Counted from the stretch's first letter, positions 18,024 through 27,897 are shown. The stretch: DNA of 64,000 nt from Natronocalculus amylovorans (GCF_023638035.1 NZ_JAKRVX010000001.1:496001-560000); one strand, 5' to 3'. The notes: generated by a model from the letters alone, not told the origin. Translations and numbers: made by a program.

Positions 18024-19379
18024 TTAGTTGCGTCGATCGCGGACAAAATCAAGGATTCTGCCCGGACCGCCAGCGAGGTTCAATCCAACACCAACAACGA
18101 CAAAGATGACGTACAGCCCAAGCGTTGAGAGGAAAATAATGAGCATTGCGAGGATCGCAACCCAGTCACTCTGTAAGTAGTAGAATGCACCAAGCGTCAT
18201 TGCCGTACCGTACAGTAACACAAGGTACGGTCCCCAACCGCGGGCGTGTCCACGACGCATTCGTTTTCGGACGTATCCTTTGAGCTCGGATTCGACCTCC
18301 GGCTTTTTGATAGTCCGGTTATTAATATCTGACTCAAACGAATCAAGGTCGGCGCGGAGTTCAGAGAGTTGTTCGTTCAGTTCCGAGATATCTGGTGCAC
18401 CGGCTGGAGAAACCGATTCGCGATCCTGCTCATCGTCCGGCCTCGATCGGTCCCCTACACCAGTCGTCGAGTCGCGGTCCGTTCGCTCGCTCGCCATGTA
18501 TTCTGATTGTCGCAGCGGTCCCTGTTGTAGTTGCCGGTCCGATGCAGAAATTGTACCAGATGTGTGATCGTCATCAAAATCATCTAGGCTTCGATTTCCA
18601 GCGAGCACTGCATTGACCACTGCGCCAAATATAATCAGTACTGCAGCAATGTAGAGCCAGGTGACAAGTAATAAGATTGCACCAATAACGCCGTACACCT
18701 GATACTGAGCCGCTCCTGCGGCGTATATTTGAAATCCAGCCTGCAGAGCAGTCCAGCCAATTGCTGCAAACGCAGCCCCCGGCAGTGCCTCTTTAAAAGT
18801 GATTGGTGGATTTGGGAACTGCCGGTACATCGGAAGGAAGACACCAATCAAAAGGAGTGGAAGGATGGCAATCCCAACAATCCGACTAAATGGACCCAAT
18901 GGAACTGCAGCGACGACTGCACCGATAACAAGCATGCTCGCAATGCCGACACCGATCGAAAATGCAGAGACTGCAGCGTCACGGAGTTGACCGATGAATG
19001 AGGCAGTCTCTGTCTGGCCGTACACGGTCAAAAATGCTGTATCAAGCGCACGAAATACTTTGAGCGTACCCCACGCTAAGACAGCAAAGCTCACGATTGT
19101 TGCGCCACCGCGTCCAGCTGCGTTTTCGATTGCCCCCTCAATCACTTCCTGTCCTGCTGGAGTGAGGAAATCCTGTGTGAGTTCAAGTAGCTGTGTGGCA
19201 AACGCCTCGCCACCGATCGCAGAGGCAAGAATCAATAACAAAAGCAGCGAGGGGATAAGCGAAACAAACGCGTAGTATGCGACGCTCGCTGCAAGGAACG
19301 TAATCTGGGCATTACCCGCAGTATCAACGATCGTTTTGAGCAGATCAACTGGGGAGAGAGAGGGTCGCTCGACTGACAC
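18024..19379 (-). CDS. YihY/virulence factor BrkB-family membrane protein
   Basis: 451 residues from the GTG at 19379; the frame stays open to 19412. The first ~270 residues hold the six-helix YihY core (AASVAYYAFVSLIPSLLLL, RALDTAFLTVYG, GAVVNAVLAG). A hydrophilic acidic section with a coiled-coil stretch (ISELNEQLSELRADL) follows, and then two more hydrophobic segments at the end. The family is often mislabelled RNase BN; transport of small solutes has been proposed but not shown. The second membrane pair after the linker is an extension of the basic family. Confidence 0.88.
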   Translation of the reverse strand: MSVERPSLSPVDLLKTIVDTAGNAQITFLAASVAYYAFVSLIPSLLLLLILASAIGGEAFATQLLELTQDFLTPAGQEVIEGAIENAAGRGGATIVSFAVLAWGTLKVFRALDTAFLTVYGQTETASFIGQLRDAAVSAFSIGVGIASMLVIGAVVAAVPLGPFSRIVGIAILPLLLIGVFLPMYRQFPNPPITFKEALPGAAFAAIGWTALQAGFQIYAAGAAQYQVYGVIGAILLLVTWLYIAAVLIIFGAVVNAVLAGNRSLDDFDDDHTSGTISASDRQLQQGPLRQSEYMASERTDRDSTTGVGDRSRPDDEQDRESVSPAGAPDISELNEQLSELRADLDSFESDINNRTIKKPEVESELKGYVRKRMRRGHARGWGPYLVLLYGTAMTLGAFYYLQSDWVAILAMLIIFLSTLGLYVIFVVVGVGLNLAGGPGRILDFVRDRRN

Positions 19380-19454
19380 GACATACGTTTTGTGTGTACC
19401 ACAAAAAAGCACCCGGGTCTTTCCGTACCCGACGAAGCGGTAACAACTGCTTAC

Positions 19455-20582
19455 TCAGTCTTTTTCTGGTGCCGCAGCAGCCTCAATCGTCTTAATCGTC
19501 TCTGGGCATTTGAATGCCGTTCCGCTGTAGTGTGCGTTGCTTGCGTCATATCCTGCATCGTGGAGCGCAGAAATAAACTCGTCCATACTGTTTGCTGGGA
19601 CGCCCCATAGCTCACAGAGTTTATGTTGATCGTAGTGTGTTGGTGTGTTAATTTCGCCTTCGATCGTCTCTAAGAGCCGATGTGCGCGTTTGTATGTGCC
19701 CATCTCTTCGCTAAGATGCGATCGAACGACACCAGCAAACGCAGCTTCTGCGGTTGGGCCGAGCCAGAGTGGTCCAGCAGTGAGTGTCCGGTTGCTGTCA
19801 CAGTGTGGGCAGTGTTCGGGGACTGACTGTGGAAAGAGCCCATATTCGTGGTCACGCTCGAGGCAGTCTTCGCAGTGATGAATGAAGCCGAGCTGTTCGA
19901 TCGCTCGATCGGCACGAGTTGCCCGGTTATCCAACTCAAGATACGTCCGGACGTAGTGGCGGCTTACGTGCGACAAGATCGGTGTCGCTGCGGTATCATA
20001 TCGGGCCGCAGTTCTGATGAGCGCACCAAGTAGGATCCGAAGACCCATCTCCGGGTGGTAGTCGGTGTTCTGCGGAAGCGAACTATATTTTCGAATCCCA
20101 CTTTTTTGATGGGCCCCACAGAGTGGGGCAGTGTCAGTTGCAGTAACACAGACAAGATCTCTGGTATTTGCAAACGCAGCGTCCGCAAATGGCATTGGAG
20201 TTCCAAACGGATCGATGTCAACAATGTCATAGTAGCCGTCGTGGAGCACTGCGTTGACGTCTCGGTGAATCGCTTCGCCATCAAATCCGTTTCCAGCAAG
20301 ATTCTCTTTTGCGAGGTCGATCGCGTCAACATCAATATCCGCACAGGTAACGCTGTAGCCTTCGTTTGCGGCACGAACACCACGAATGCCCGATGCAGCC
20401 ATCGCATCAAGGTATGTCTCTGCACGTGGTTCACGATCGCGGTATGCTCGAAGGACAGCAACCGTAATATCCCGATTGAGTTCCTGTGTAGGATTAAAAA
20501 AGACGCTGTCGCCGCTGCCATCTTGTGCTCCATCTCGTGCGTCGGCCACAGTAATTTCAAGGCCACCTTCCGCAATGCGCAT
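19455..20582 (-). CDS. trm1: tRNA (guanine26-N2)-dimethyltransferase Trm1
   Basis: 375 residues from [10 protein letters not shown]. It methylates G26 of tRNAs using SAM. The SAM site is [17 protein letters not shown] (~65) and the catalytic motif IV is DIDPFGTP (~145). A zinc ribbon lies in the C-terminal half (CEDC...CPHCDSN). The longer reading frame to 20903 runs into the divergent gene and carries no family sequence, so the shorter start is used. Confidence 0.95.
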   Translation of the reverse strand: MRIAEGGLEITVADARDGAQDGSGDSVFFNPTQELNRDITVAVLRAYRDREPRAETYLDAMAASGIRGVRAANEGYSVTCADIDVDAIDLAKENLAGNGFDGEAIHRDVNAVLHDGYYDIVDIDPFGTPMPFADAAFANTRDLVCVTATDTAPLCGAHQKSGIRKYSSLPQNTDYHPEMGLRILLGALIRTAARYDTAATPILSHVSRHYVRTYLELDNRATRADRAIEQLGFIHHCEDCLERDHEYGLFPQSVPEHCPHCDSNRTLTAGPLWLGPTAEAAFAGVVRSHLSEEMGTYKRAHRLLETIEGEINTPTHYDQHKLCELWGVPANSMDEFISALHDAGYDASNAHYSGTAFKCPETIKTIEAAAAPEKD

Positions 20583-20676
20583 ATCACATCTGGACGATGC
20601 GCTGCGAAAAGGCCACCGTTCGTGGTTTGTTCGTCGTATCGAACGTATTTTGCCACCTGCACAACAACGAACGAAT

Positions 20677-21024
20677 ATGGTCGACACAAAGCCGTGGTTA
20701 GCGCCACTTATTGAGGAGAAAGCGCTGACGCCGGAGGCTGTGTCGGCGATTTTGACTGCACACGGCGATCGTGGCCGACAAGCGATCGAAGCGGTTTCCG
20801 AAGAGCGAGTGAAACGATATCGTGATTTTACGGTTGTCGTTGGATTCAGTGATGAGTATGTCGTCGAGGAGGGTCGGTGTATGTGTAAGGACTCATCATA
20901 CAATTTAGACCAGCAAGATCCAGCACAACGGTGCTGGCATGCAATTGCCGTAGATATTGCAGAAGCGATCGAGGCGGTTGACCATCACGATATGTGGTAC
21001 TCGGAAGTTCGGGAGTTTTTGTGA
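20677..21024 (+). CDS. Small SWIM zinc-finger protein
   Basis: 115 residues. A SWIM pattern stands at ~70-90: CMC, about 14 residues, then CWH (C-x-C-xn-C-x-H). Before it is a small beta section ([18 protein letters not shown]) and an N-terminal helix pair. SWIM proteins act in nucleic-acid work; in eukaryotes and some archaea a SWIM protein (Sws1/Shu type) partners RAD51 paralogues. There is no recombinase next door, so that role is only a possibility. It is divergent from trm1 over ~95 bases. Confidence 0.75.
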   Translation: MVDTKPWLAPLIEEKALTPEAVSAILTAHGDRGRQAIEAVSEERVKRYRDFTVVVGFSDEYVVEEGRCMCKDSSYNLDQQDPAQRCWHAIAVDIAEAIEAVDHHDMWYSEVREFL

Positions 21025-21690
21025 TCAAACCGCATCGATCGTAATCGCATAGCCGACCGCGGGAGCAACGATTGCAGCGATTGCTGAGGCAACCCATGTT
21101 GCAAGGACAGACGCCAGCACAAAGCCAGCAACAAGGAGCGACCCGCCAAGAAGCATGCCGCCGATAACAAGCTGTTTTCTGGTTGTTGGAGTGAAAATCG
21201 GTCCAGTGTGGTGTGCGTAAAGGATTCCGGAGAGTAACAAGAGGCCGCCGCCGATCGCACCGTATGGGGAGCCGCCAACAAGTGGATTAACCCAAAGAAG
21301 CGTGGCTCCAAGAATGAGTGTCGAAACAAACCCAACACCTGCAGAAACGGGTGCCCTCCCGTATACCACGCTGTATGCTGCAACAGGGAGAAATACGAGA
21401 AGCGCAAGCGAAGCGCCGTACATAATTGCACGTGGTGTTCCAACACGTCCAACATCAAGTAACACAAGCAACCCAGCAATTGCGCCACCGATCAAAATTG
21501 GTTGTGGAAATAACACCGTTGTCGGCTCATCATCGTGAACAACGGCATATGCCGCAAACGGATAACAGAGCACAGCACCTGCAAGCACTGCTTGATAAAG
21601 GCTCCCGCTGAACACTAGGGCCGTCGCAAACATGGTTCCACCGAGAACAAGCCCAACAATAAGCGCCAGTTCTGGAGCGCGGGTGGTCAT
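21025..21690 (-). CDS. Multi-pass membrane protein, haloarchaeal
   Basis: 221 residues, about seven hydrophobic segments separated by very short loops (for example LALIVGLVLGGTMFATALVF, LLVLLDVGRVG, LVIGGMLLGGSLLVAGFVLA). No motif of a known transporter or enzyme was recognised. Its stop directly follows that of the convergent SWIM gene. Confidence 0.75.
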   Translation of the reverse strand: MTTRAPELALIVGLVLGGTMFATALVFSGSLYQAVLAGAVLCYPFAAYAVVHDDEPTTVLFPQPILIGGAIAGLLVLLDVGRVGTPRAIMYGASLALLVFLPVAAYSVVYGRAPVSAGVGFVSTLILGATLLWVNPLVGGSPYGAIGGGLLLLSGILYAHHTGPIFTPTTRKQLVIGGMLLGGSLLVAGFVLASVLATWVASAIAAIVAPAVGYAITIDAV

Positions 21691-21812
21691 GATATCAATT
21701 AGATGTCTAACGGAATATATCTCTCGTCATCGGGTGTATCACGTGTAATGTGAGCAGTTGTCGAACAGCCGTAGACGGAAAGGTAAAGACAACCCCGTGA
21801 GTATCATTTTCC

Positions 21813-22292
21813 ATGCCAGAGTGTCCATTGGCAGATGACTGCCCGGAGTTTTCAGAGCGAATCAACGGAATGGGGTGTCAACATTACGGCGATCGAGGTG
21901 GCGCAGAATGGTGTCAGCACTATGAGCGACCAATACACGAACTGAAACAACAACCGGTAAAGGCCGGTGAAGAGGTTGTTGTGACGGTTACAGATATCCA
22001 TGAAAGCGGTGCCGGTGTTGGTCGAACCGAAGATGGATTTATTGTGTTTGTTGACGGCATTCTTCCAGATGCCCGTGCAAAAGTCCGTATCGACCAGGTA
22101 AAATCGAGTCACGCGCGGGCGAAGACAATTGTTGAGCGGCTCCCGCTGGAAGAGGAGGACGAAGCGGAAGACGAGTCCGATGGGACCACAGGATACCAGG
22201 GTCGAGACGAAAACCGTGGCCGGGGCCGAGGTCGAGGTCGAGGGCGGCGTGGTGAGGCGCTCGGAAGTCGAGAGAACTTCTGGGGCAAGTAA
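21813..22292 (+). CDS. TRAM-domain protein with Cys-rich head and RG-rich tail
   Basis: 159 residues. Residues 1-38 contain C-x5-C, a later CQH and WCQHYE, which could bind zinc. Residues ~50-112 are a TRAM domain (GEEVVVTVTDIHESGAGVGRTEDGF to VRIDQVKSSHARAKTI), an RNA-binding beta barrel. After an acidic linker the tail has a run of about five Arg-Gly repeats (~137-146). TRAM-only proteins in archaea act as RNA chaperones, similar to cold-shock proteins; the RG tail would add non-specific RNA contact. Confidence 0.85.
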   Translation: MPECPLADDCPEFSERINGMGCQHYGDRGGAEWCQHYERPIHELKQQPVKAGEEVVVTVTDIHESGAGVGRTEDGFIVFVDGILPDARAKVRIDQVKSSHARAKTIVERLPLEEEDEAEDESDGTTGYQGRDENRGRGRGRGRGRRGEALGSRENFWGK

Positions 22293-22369
22293 CATCAATC
22301 GCGGATATCCGCGAGACCAATGGACAGTCGGGACTGTAGCTTTTTCAGCGTGTATCTCATAGGGCGGGT

Positions 22370-22858
22370 ATGGGAGATGGCGGGGAAGACCGATCGGTTG
22401 AGACAGATATAGACACGGTAAGCGAATTGCTCTCTGAGATCGGATTTAACCCGGAGACAAATGTATTAACAAAAAGACAGGCAGAAGTGCTTGCACTCCG
22501 CGAACAGGGTGCAAAGCAGCAGACGATCGCACGAATGCTTGGGACATCCCGTGCAAATGTCTCAAGTATTGAATCAAGTGCGCGAGAAAACATTCAAAAA
22601 GCACATGAAACGATTGCATTCGCCGAAGCGTTGTCCGCGCCCGTGAGGCTCGCAATCGACACTGGTACCGATCTGTATGATGTGCCAAAGTTGGTGTATG
22701 ATGCCTGTGATGCCGCAGGTGTCAAAGTCAACTACACTGCACCAGACCTGATGAAAGTCGTTAGTGATGCTGCAGGAGGTGCGATCGACGGTCGGGAAGT
22801 AAAACAACCATTAACCGTCGGCGTTACAAGCGATGGGAGCGTTCGCGTTCGAAGATAA
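22370..22858 (+). CDS. Tfx-family DNA-binding protein
   Basis: 162 residues. The HTH lies at ~32-75 (LTKRQAEVLALREQGAKQQTIARMLGTSRANVSSIE), a LuxR-like helix-turn-helix typical of archaeal Tfx regulators. A mixed alpha/beta section follows. The Methanothermobacter Tfx binds downstream of the fmdECB promoter; other targets are unknown. It is convergent with the FeS reductase gene. Confidence 0.88.
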   Translation: MGDGGEDRSVETDIDTVSELLSEIGFNPETNVLTKRQAEVLALREQGAKQQTIARMLGTSRANVSSIESSARENIQKAHETIAFAEALSAPVRLAIDTGTDLYDVPKLVYDACDAAGVKVNYTAPDLMKVVSDAAGGAIDGREVKQPLTVGVTSDGSVRVRR

Positions 22859-22876
22859 CAGTCCGTGTCAGTATCG

Positions 22877-25060
22877 TTAGTCTGCTGTTGCAGGCGGGGA
22901 GCTATCGTCGGAGTCGGTTTGAGATTGGGACACAGTTTCGATCGATCCTGAGACGTCAAGCGCCTCTATCAGTAGCTCTGCAATATCGACGATCTCGATC
23001 GCGTCTTCGAAGTTGCCTGTTTTACGACCATCTTCAAACATCGTTGTACACATTGGACATGCAACGACAAACTTCTCAATGCGATCGCCAGCCTCGGTGT
23101 CCTCAAGCGCTTCTCTAAGGCGTTCCTCGCTTGGTTTGACATCTTCTTCGAGATCCATCCAGAGACCACCACCGCCACCGCCACAACAGAACGAGTCGTC
23201 GTGGCTTCGCGGCATCTCATAAAGCTCTGCACCGGTTGCACGGATCAGGGCGCGTGGCGCCTCATACTCGTCATTGTAGCGGCCCAAGTGACACGGATCG
23301 TGGTAGGTAACAGTATAATCTAGCTCCGTGCCGGAAAGGCCAAGCCGACCATCCGAAACAAGCTGTTCAACAACCTGCGTCCAATGTAACACCTGTATGT
23401 CTCCGTCCGCATTCCAGTACTCGTCATACTCGAACGGCATAATTGGGTCATCAGCGAACTCGGCAAAGTCGATCTCTGGATACTCATTTTTCATCGTGTT
23501 ATACGAGTGTGGGTCGGTACAGACGATCTGATCGAACTCGCACGCCTCAAACGACTCCACGTGGTGGCCGGCAAGTTCGAGATAGAGGAACTCTTCACCA
23601 ACGCGACGGATGTCATTACCATCGTATTTTTCATCGTCAAATAGAATCCCAAAGGAGACGCCAGCGGCCTCAAAAAGGGTTGCGAGCGATCGAGCGACCT
23701 TTTTATTTCGCTCATCGTAGCTTGGATAATCACCGACGTACCAGAGATACTCAACCGACGTCTCGCGGGCATCTGGGATATCAAACTCAAGTTCGGCTGC
23801 CCAGTCAGCCCGTTTCCGTGGTGCCTCGCCGAATGTATTGCCTTTCTGCATGAGATTCCCGAAGACATCCTGCATGCTCGACTTAATTGCGCCCTCGTCA
23901 GTGAGTTGGCGATTCATCCGAGTGAAGCTTGAGAGGTGCTCAATCTCAACCGGACAGGCATCCATACACGCCATACATGCCATACATGACTCCATCGTCT
24001 CTGCGGCAATGACCGAATTGCCGCCGTCTGCGATAATTGGTGTTGGCTCTGCGCCATTATCTAATCCTTCACGGTAGCTTTTGAGATCGAGAATCACATC
24101 TCGTGGATCAAGCGGGCGACCGGATGCCTTTGCTGGACAGGCAGACGAGCAGCGACCACATTTGGTACAGGCATCTTGGTCAAGGAGTTCTTTCCATGTG
24201 AAATCATCAATTGATTCCGCATTAACGTGATCAAGGTCTGCAGGAACACTCGGGAGCCGAGCGCCTGCCTTCTCATCACGAACCACGATATTTCCGAACG
24301 AGGAGATCATGTGGAACGGTTTTGCGTACGGAATCCATGCGATGAATGCAAACGCAAGCAGTGAGTGATGCCACCAGACCCACGGATACAGTGTGGCAGC
24401 CAGTGCAGCATCCATACCGATCGCACGGAAGCCTTCAGCCATCGCAAAGCCAACAAAACTGACCGTCTCAGTTGCACGCTGTGGCTGTCCAACCATCGAG
24501 ATTGCTTGAACGAGGAAGCCACCAACACCGAGCAAAAAGAGCGCCCAGACGAAGAGATCGTCTTCTAAGGAGGTGTGTTTACCCCACAGACGGTGGTTGT
24601 GAACGACATAGCGGCGATAGATCGCCATCCCTACGCCAATCACAAACAGAAGTCCGAAGGCATCAACAACGAACTGGTACGCCAAATAGAAGTCACCAAC
24701 CCAGAACGACTCACCCATGAGTGGACGATACAGATCAATATCGAACCCAAGGATCGCGGTCGCAACGACAAGGACGAGGAACCCCCAGAGAATGAACGTA
24801 TGCATGATACCTGCGTAGATATCCCGATCAAACTGCTTCTCGTTCGTCGCAACCAGTTTCGTCGCAGTGCGTAGCCGCGTACCGAGATCGCCCAGTCGAT
24901 CGAGCGGATCATCACTTCCCTGTGTGTATCTCATAAACCGCGCATACACGCCGTATAAAAAGACAAGAATGGCGACTGCCGCAAGGTAGTAAAACACCGC
25001 CTTGCCCGTTGACCCGATCAGCCAAAACGTCTCCCGGGTCGCTGCTTGGAAAACTATCAT
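22877..25060 (-). CDS. Membrane-bound Hdr-type iron-sulfur reductase
   Basis: 727 residues. The N-terminal ~250 residues are a NarI/HdrE-like membrane domain with about six segments and His residues for haem. Two [4Fe-4S] motifs follow at ~295 (CTKCGRCSSACP) and ~360 (CMACMACMDACP). The C-terminal half has the HdrD-like CCG region: the second unit is complete (DPCHLGR ... CCGGGGG), the first unit lacks the paired Cys. Fused proteins like this pass electrons between the quinone pool and a soluble donor, often an electron-transfer flavoprotein in haloarchaea. No etf genes lie beside it. Length is normal for the fused family. Confidence 0.9.
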   Translation of the reverse strand: MIVFQAATRETFWLIGSTGKAVFYYLAAVAILVFLYGVYARFMRYTQGSDDPLDRLGDLGTRLRTATKLVATNEKQFDRDIYAGIMHTFILWGFLVLVVATAILGFDIDLYRPLMGESFWVGDFYLAYQFVVDAFGLLFVIGVGMAIYRRYVVHNHRLWGKHTSLEDDLFVWALFLLGVGGFLVQAISMVGQPQRATETVSFVGFAMAEGFRAIGMDAALAATLYPWVWWHHSLLAFAFIAWIPYAKPFHMISSFGNIVVRDEKAGARLPSVPADLDHVNAESIDDFTWKELLDQDACTKCGRCSSACPAKASGRPLDPRDVILDLKSYREGLDNGAEPTPIIADGGNSVIAAETMESCMACMACMDACPVEIEHLSSFTRMNRQLTDEGAIKSSMQDVFGNLMQKGNTFGEAPRKRADWAAELEFDIPDARETSVEYLWYVGDYPSYDERNKKVARSLATLFEAAGVSFGILFDDEKYDGNDIRRVGEEFLYLELAGHHVESFEACEFDQIVCTDPHSYNTMKNEYPEIDFAEFADDPIMPFEYDEYWNADGDIQVLHWTQVVEQLVSDGRLGLSGTELDYTVTYHDPCHLGRYNDEYEAPRALIRATGAELYEMPRSHDDSFCCGGGGGGLWMDLEEDVKPSEERLREALEDTEAGDRIEKFVVACPMCTTMFEDGRKTGNFEDAIEIVDIAELLIEALDVSGSIETVSQSQTDSDDSSPPATAD

Positions 25061-25138
25061 ACTTAATCACCTGAATACAATCCTGTTAAATCTTCCCACT
25101 AACCATGGGGCACTCATGCGGTTGTTGGCGTATTTGGT

Positions 25139-25849
25139 TCACCGGAGTACAACTGGTAAACTGAGAAAAACGATCGAAAGCAGGAGTATCGGGATATCAA
25201 GTTTTGTAAATACGAGCCGTGGAAGTGTCGGATTCCATGCAAAACATCGAGTCGAGAGCGCAAGCGAAAGCCGATCGGCATGCGCAAACGATCGGCGGAC
25301 TGCAGCCGTTGTGAACAGTTCAATTCGCGATCGAAGCGGGCGTTCAGAACCAAGTCTGGCCGCTTCCGCGTCTCTGATCGACAGCAGTTCAGTTCGAAGG
25401 ATTGGGAGATAGCGGAAGACAAGCGAAACACCAACCCCAAGCAGTGCCCCTGGTTTGCCTGGAATCGTCCGTTGGATTGCCGCACGAGAGTCGCGGATTG
25501 GGGTTGTTCGGACGTATGCTGCAGAGACGATGAAAATCAGTACGATACGATAGCTGGAAAGCGCCGGCTCAACAGCGTCAGCAGGGGTGAATTCGAGTGG
25601 AAAGACCGAAAGAGACGCAATAAGTGGTGCCCCAAGGAGGAACGGGAAGAGAAACCGAACCGACCAGAGTGTTTGGCGTACAGAGATTGACGCTGCCAGT
25701 GCAACAACAGCGGCAACAAGAGTGAGCGCAACGAGCCCACGTGGTGTTGTGTATGCAAACGCAACGACCGCAAACGCGATCTGAAAGAGGAGCTTCGATC
25801 GAGGATCAAGCCGATGAAACAGCGTCTGTCCCGATCGGTAGCCGATCAT
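25139..25849 (-). CDS. bioN: ECF transporter transmembrane component of biotin system
   Basis: 236 residues with five or so hydrophobic segments. The coupling helices carry the EcfT short motifs around EAARLG and STRCFAW (~175 and ~205), close to the usual A-R-G pattern. The start overlaps the ATPase stop (ATGA), and BioY is upstream, so it belongs to bioY-bioM-bioN. It links the two ATPase subunits to the substrate-binding protein BioY. Confidence 0.9.
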   Translation of the reverse strand: MIGYRSGQTLFHRLDPRSKLLFQIAFAVVAFAYTTPRGLVALTLVAAVVALAASISVRQTLWSVRFLFPFLLGAPLIASLSVFPLEFTPADAVEPALSSYRIVLIFIVSAAYVRTTPIRDSRAAIQRTIPGKPGALLGVGVSLVFRYLPILRTELLSIRDAEAARLGSERPLRSRIELFTTAAVRRSFAHADRLSLALSTRCFAWNPTLPRLVFTKLDIPILLLSIVFLSLPVVLR

Positions 25850-26586
25850 AATGATTCTGGCTCTGATTCTCCTTCTGGTTCTGATACTGGCGGCACATAC
25901 ACAGCCGCATCCGAAAGCGCGTCGCGAGCGTCAGTAGATGGGCAGTCGATCGCAACAGCGCCTGCATTCATTGCGATAACTCGATCGCAACAGTCAATCA
26001 GGTCTCGAAGATCGTGAGTAACGACAATAACGCTTGTCCCACGTTCTGAGAGTGTCTTGAGATGTTCGAGGACGGACTGGCGTGCCGGCTCGTCAAGCCC
26101 AGTGAATGGTTCATCAAGCACGAGATGGTCCGGTTCCATTGCAAGTGCGCCAGCAATACCAACGCGAGCCATCTCTCCCCCGGAAAGCGAGTCAATACGG
26201 TCTGGTTCACGGTCCGAAAGATTGACTGCTGCAAGTGCGTTTGTCACACGGCGATTGATCTCGTCGTGAGAGAGTCCCAAGTTTTCCGGGCCGAATGCAA
26301 CATCTGCGCCGATCGTTGCGGCAACAAACCCATCTTGTGGATGTTGAAAAACCATGCCAACCGCGGTTCGAGCAGCCACCACGTCTTCGGAAACTGGCAT
26401 TGCGTTCACCTGAACAGTACCGCTAGTTGGCGTTCGAAGCCCATTGAAATGTCGAACAAGCGTCGTTTTTCCGGAGCCGTTTGGACCGGTAATAAGCACA
26501 AACTCGCCGTCGTTGATTGTGAGCGAGACAGTATCAACAGCAGTTGTCTCACCGAACTGCTGTGTGAGCGATTGCACCTCGATCAT
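25846..26586 (-). CDS. bioM: ECF transporter ATPase component of biotin system
   Basis: 246 residues. An ABC ATPase: Walker A GPNGSGKTT (~36), Q-loop in FQHPQDG, signature LSGGEMARVGIAGAL (~140), Walker B HLVLDEPFTGLD, H-switch VTHD. It drives biotin uptake together with BioN and BioY. The C-terminal 20 residues are an acidic halophilic tail. Three bases separate it from bioY. Confidence 0.95.
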   Translation of the reverse strand: MIEVQSLTQQFGETTAVDTVSLTINDGEFVLITGPNGSGKTTLVRHFNGLRTPTSGTVQVNAMPVSEDVVAARTAVGMVFQHPQDGFVAATIGADVAFGPENLGLSHDEINRRVTNALAAVNLSDREPDRIDSLSGGEMARVGIAGALAMEPDHLVLDEPFTGLDEPARQSVLEHLKTLSERGTSVIVVTHDLRDLIDCCDRVIAMNAGAVAIDCPSTDARDALSDAAVYVPPVSEPEGESEPESL

Positions 26587-26589
26587 TAA

Positions 26590-27183
26590 TTAGGCAGCAG
26601 CGATCGCATCGCTTTTTATAATCCCAACCGCAGCAGCGATCTTGAGTGCCTCAAATGGAATGAATGCAACCGCAGAAATGAGGAATGCCTCATAGAGTGA
26701 GACGCTTTGGACCACTGCAAAGCCGATCGTCCCAATCGCGTAGATAATCGTCGTTCCTGCAACCATTGCACCAACGAGAATTGGCATTGAGACCGCTGCA
26801 TAGTCACGGATATCGACGCCTCGGTGAACAACAAGACCAATTACTGCGGCAGCGATTGGGTACGACCACAAGTAGCCAAGCGTCGGACTGCCAATGAGAA
26901 ACCCGAGCCCAGCAGCGCCACCGGAGAACACCGGTGCGCCGACAGCACCAGCAGCGAGATAGAGAATCATTGCAACTGCGCCCCAAACAGGCCCAAGCAT
27001 GATTCCAGCGAGAAAGACACCGAGTACTTGAAGCGTCACAGGAACACCGACTGCAAGCGGATTCGGAAACGAAACGTATGCAAATCCACCCATCAATGCA
27101 GCAAAGAGGGCTGCACGAGCAATGTTTGCAGTAACCTCATCGCCCACAAGGTCGACAGAGTCCGTCTGGGTTGCCATTGACAC
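26590..27183 (-). CDS. bioY: Biotin transporter substrate-binding protein BioY
   Basis: 197 residues with six membrane segments. The family signature stretches are present: VPVTLQVLGVFLAGIMLGPVWG (~50-70), YLAAGAVGAPVFSGGAAG and FLIGSPTLGYLWSYP. BioY binds biotin and delivers it to the ECF module. It heads the operon; the promoter is in the 27184-27290 gap. The start may be the ATG at 27183 or the one two codons later. Confidence 0.96.
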   Translation of the reverse strand: MSMATQTDSVDLVGDEVTANIARAALFAALMGGFAYVSFPNPLAVGVPVTLQVLGVFLAGIMLGPVWGAVAMILYLAAGAVGAPVFSGGAAGLGFLIGSPTLGYLWSYPIAAAVIGLVVHRGVDIRDYAAVSMPILVGAMVAGTTIIYAIGTIGFAVVQSVSLYEAFLISAVAFIPFEALKIAAAVGIIKSDAIAAA

Positions 27184-27290
27184 AGTTCTCTCGTTAACCC
27201 TCTTGAACTATTTGGTTTACGACGGGTTACCCACCAGCTACTGAGGAGCGGGGGCAGATTTTTGTACTCCGACGATGTGAGTACGCAACC

Positions 27291-27890
27291 ATGGACGAGA
27301 AGACGGCTGAGTTACGAGATCTCTTCATTAATACAACTGGTTCGGAGACGGTGACTGAGAATCAAGAAGAGACACCAGGGTCGCTTACTGACGAACGAAA
27401 AGCTGCAAGCGAACGTGTCCCAGCGCTCATTTCGATGATGCGCGATCGCTACACGTTTGAATCAACTCTCTCAGACGACGACATTGAGGCCGTTGTTCGA
27501 GGCTACTACGATGAGCAAACGGATACTGAAATTGCGGACGCAATCAGTACAGAGCAAGCGGAGGTTTTCACTGCACGAATGGATCTGCACTTAGTTCGAG
27601 ACAGCGATCGGGATGCACCATTTAAACTTGCAACGCTCCGAAGGCTGCTGGTTGAAGATCGAACGATCGAAGAATGTGCAGCTGAATTGGAGAGGGATAT
27701 CGAAACCGTTACTCACTATGTTGCGGTCGCAACAGCCGATATCGAGTCTACGCGTGCAAACGATCGGTTCCGTGACGAGTTCCGCGAGCTGCTCACTGAC
27801 TCCGATCTTGAGCAGTCGCATGCTCGAACGGCACGCGAGGATGGACTGAGAGACGCGACAGAAGATCTCGAAACGGACGTCTCATTCTAG
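27291..27890 (+). CDS. Conserved haloarchaeal helical protein (cmi4-like)
   Basis: 199 residues, acidic and helical. The middle (~60-160) reads as two HTH-like units (DDIEAVVRGYYDEQTDTEIADAI, LLVEDRTIEECAAELERDIETV). From memory it resembles the haloarchaeal proteins called conditioned medium-induced protein 4, which begin with a similar DEKTAELRDLF stretch; this is not checked. A role in transcription is possible from the HTH-like units. It stands 38 bases before the Cas4-like gene, which has its own promoter. Confidence 0.7.
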   Translation: MDEKTAELRDLFINTTGSETVTENQEETPGSLTDERKAASERVPALISMMRDRYTFESTLSDDDIEAVVRGYYDEQTDTEIADAISTEQAEVFTARMDLHLVRDSDRDAPFKLATLRRLLVEDRTIEECAAELERDIETVTHYVAVATADIESTRANDRFRDEFRELLTDSDLEQSHARTAREDGLRDATEDLETDVSF

Positions 27891-27897
27891 CCGTAAT

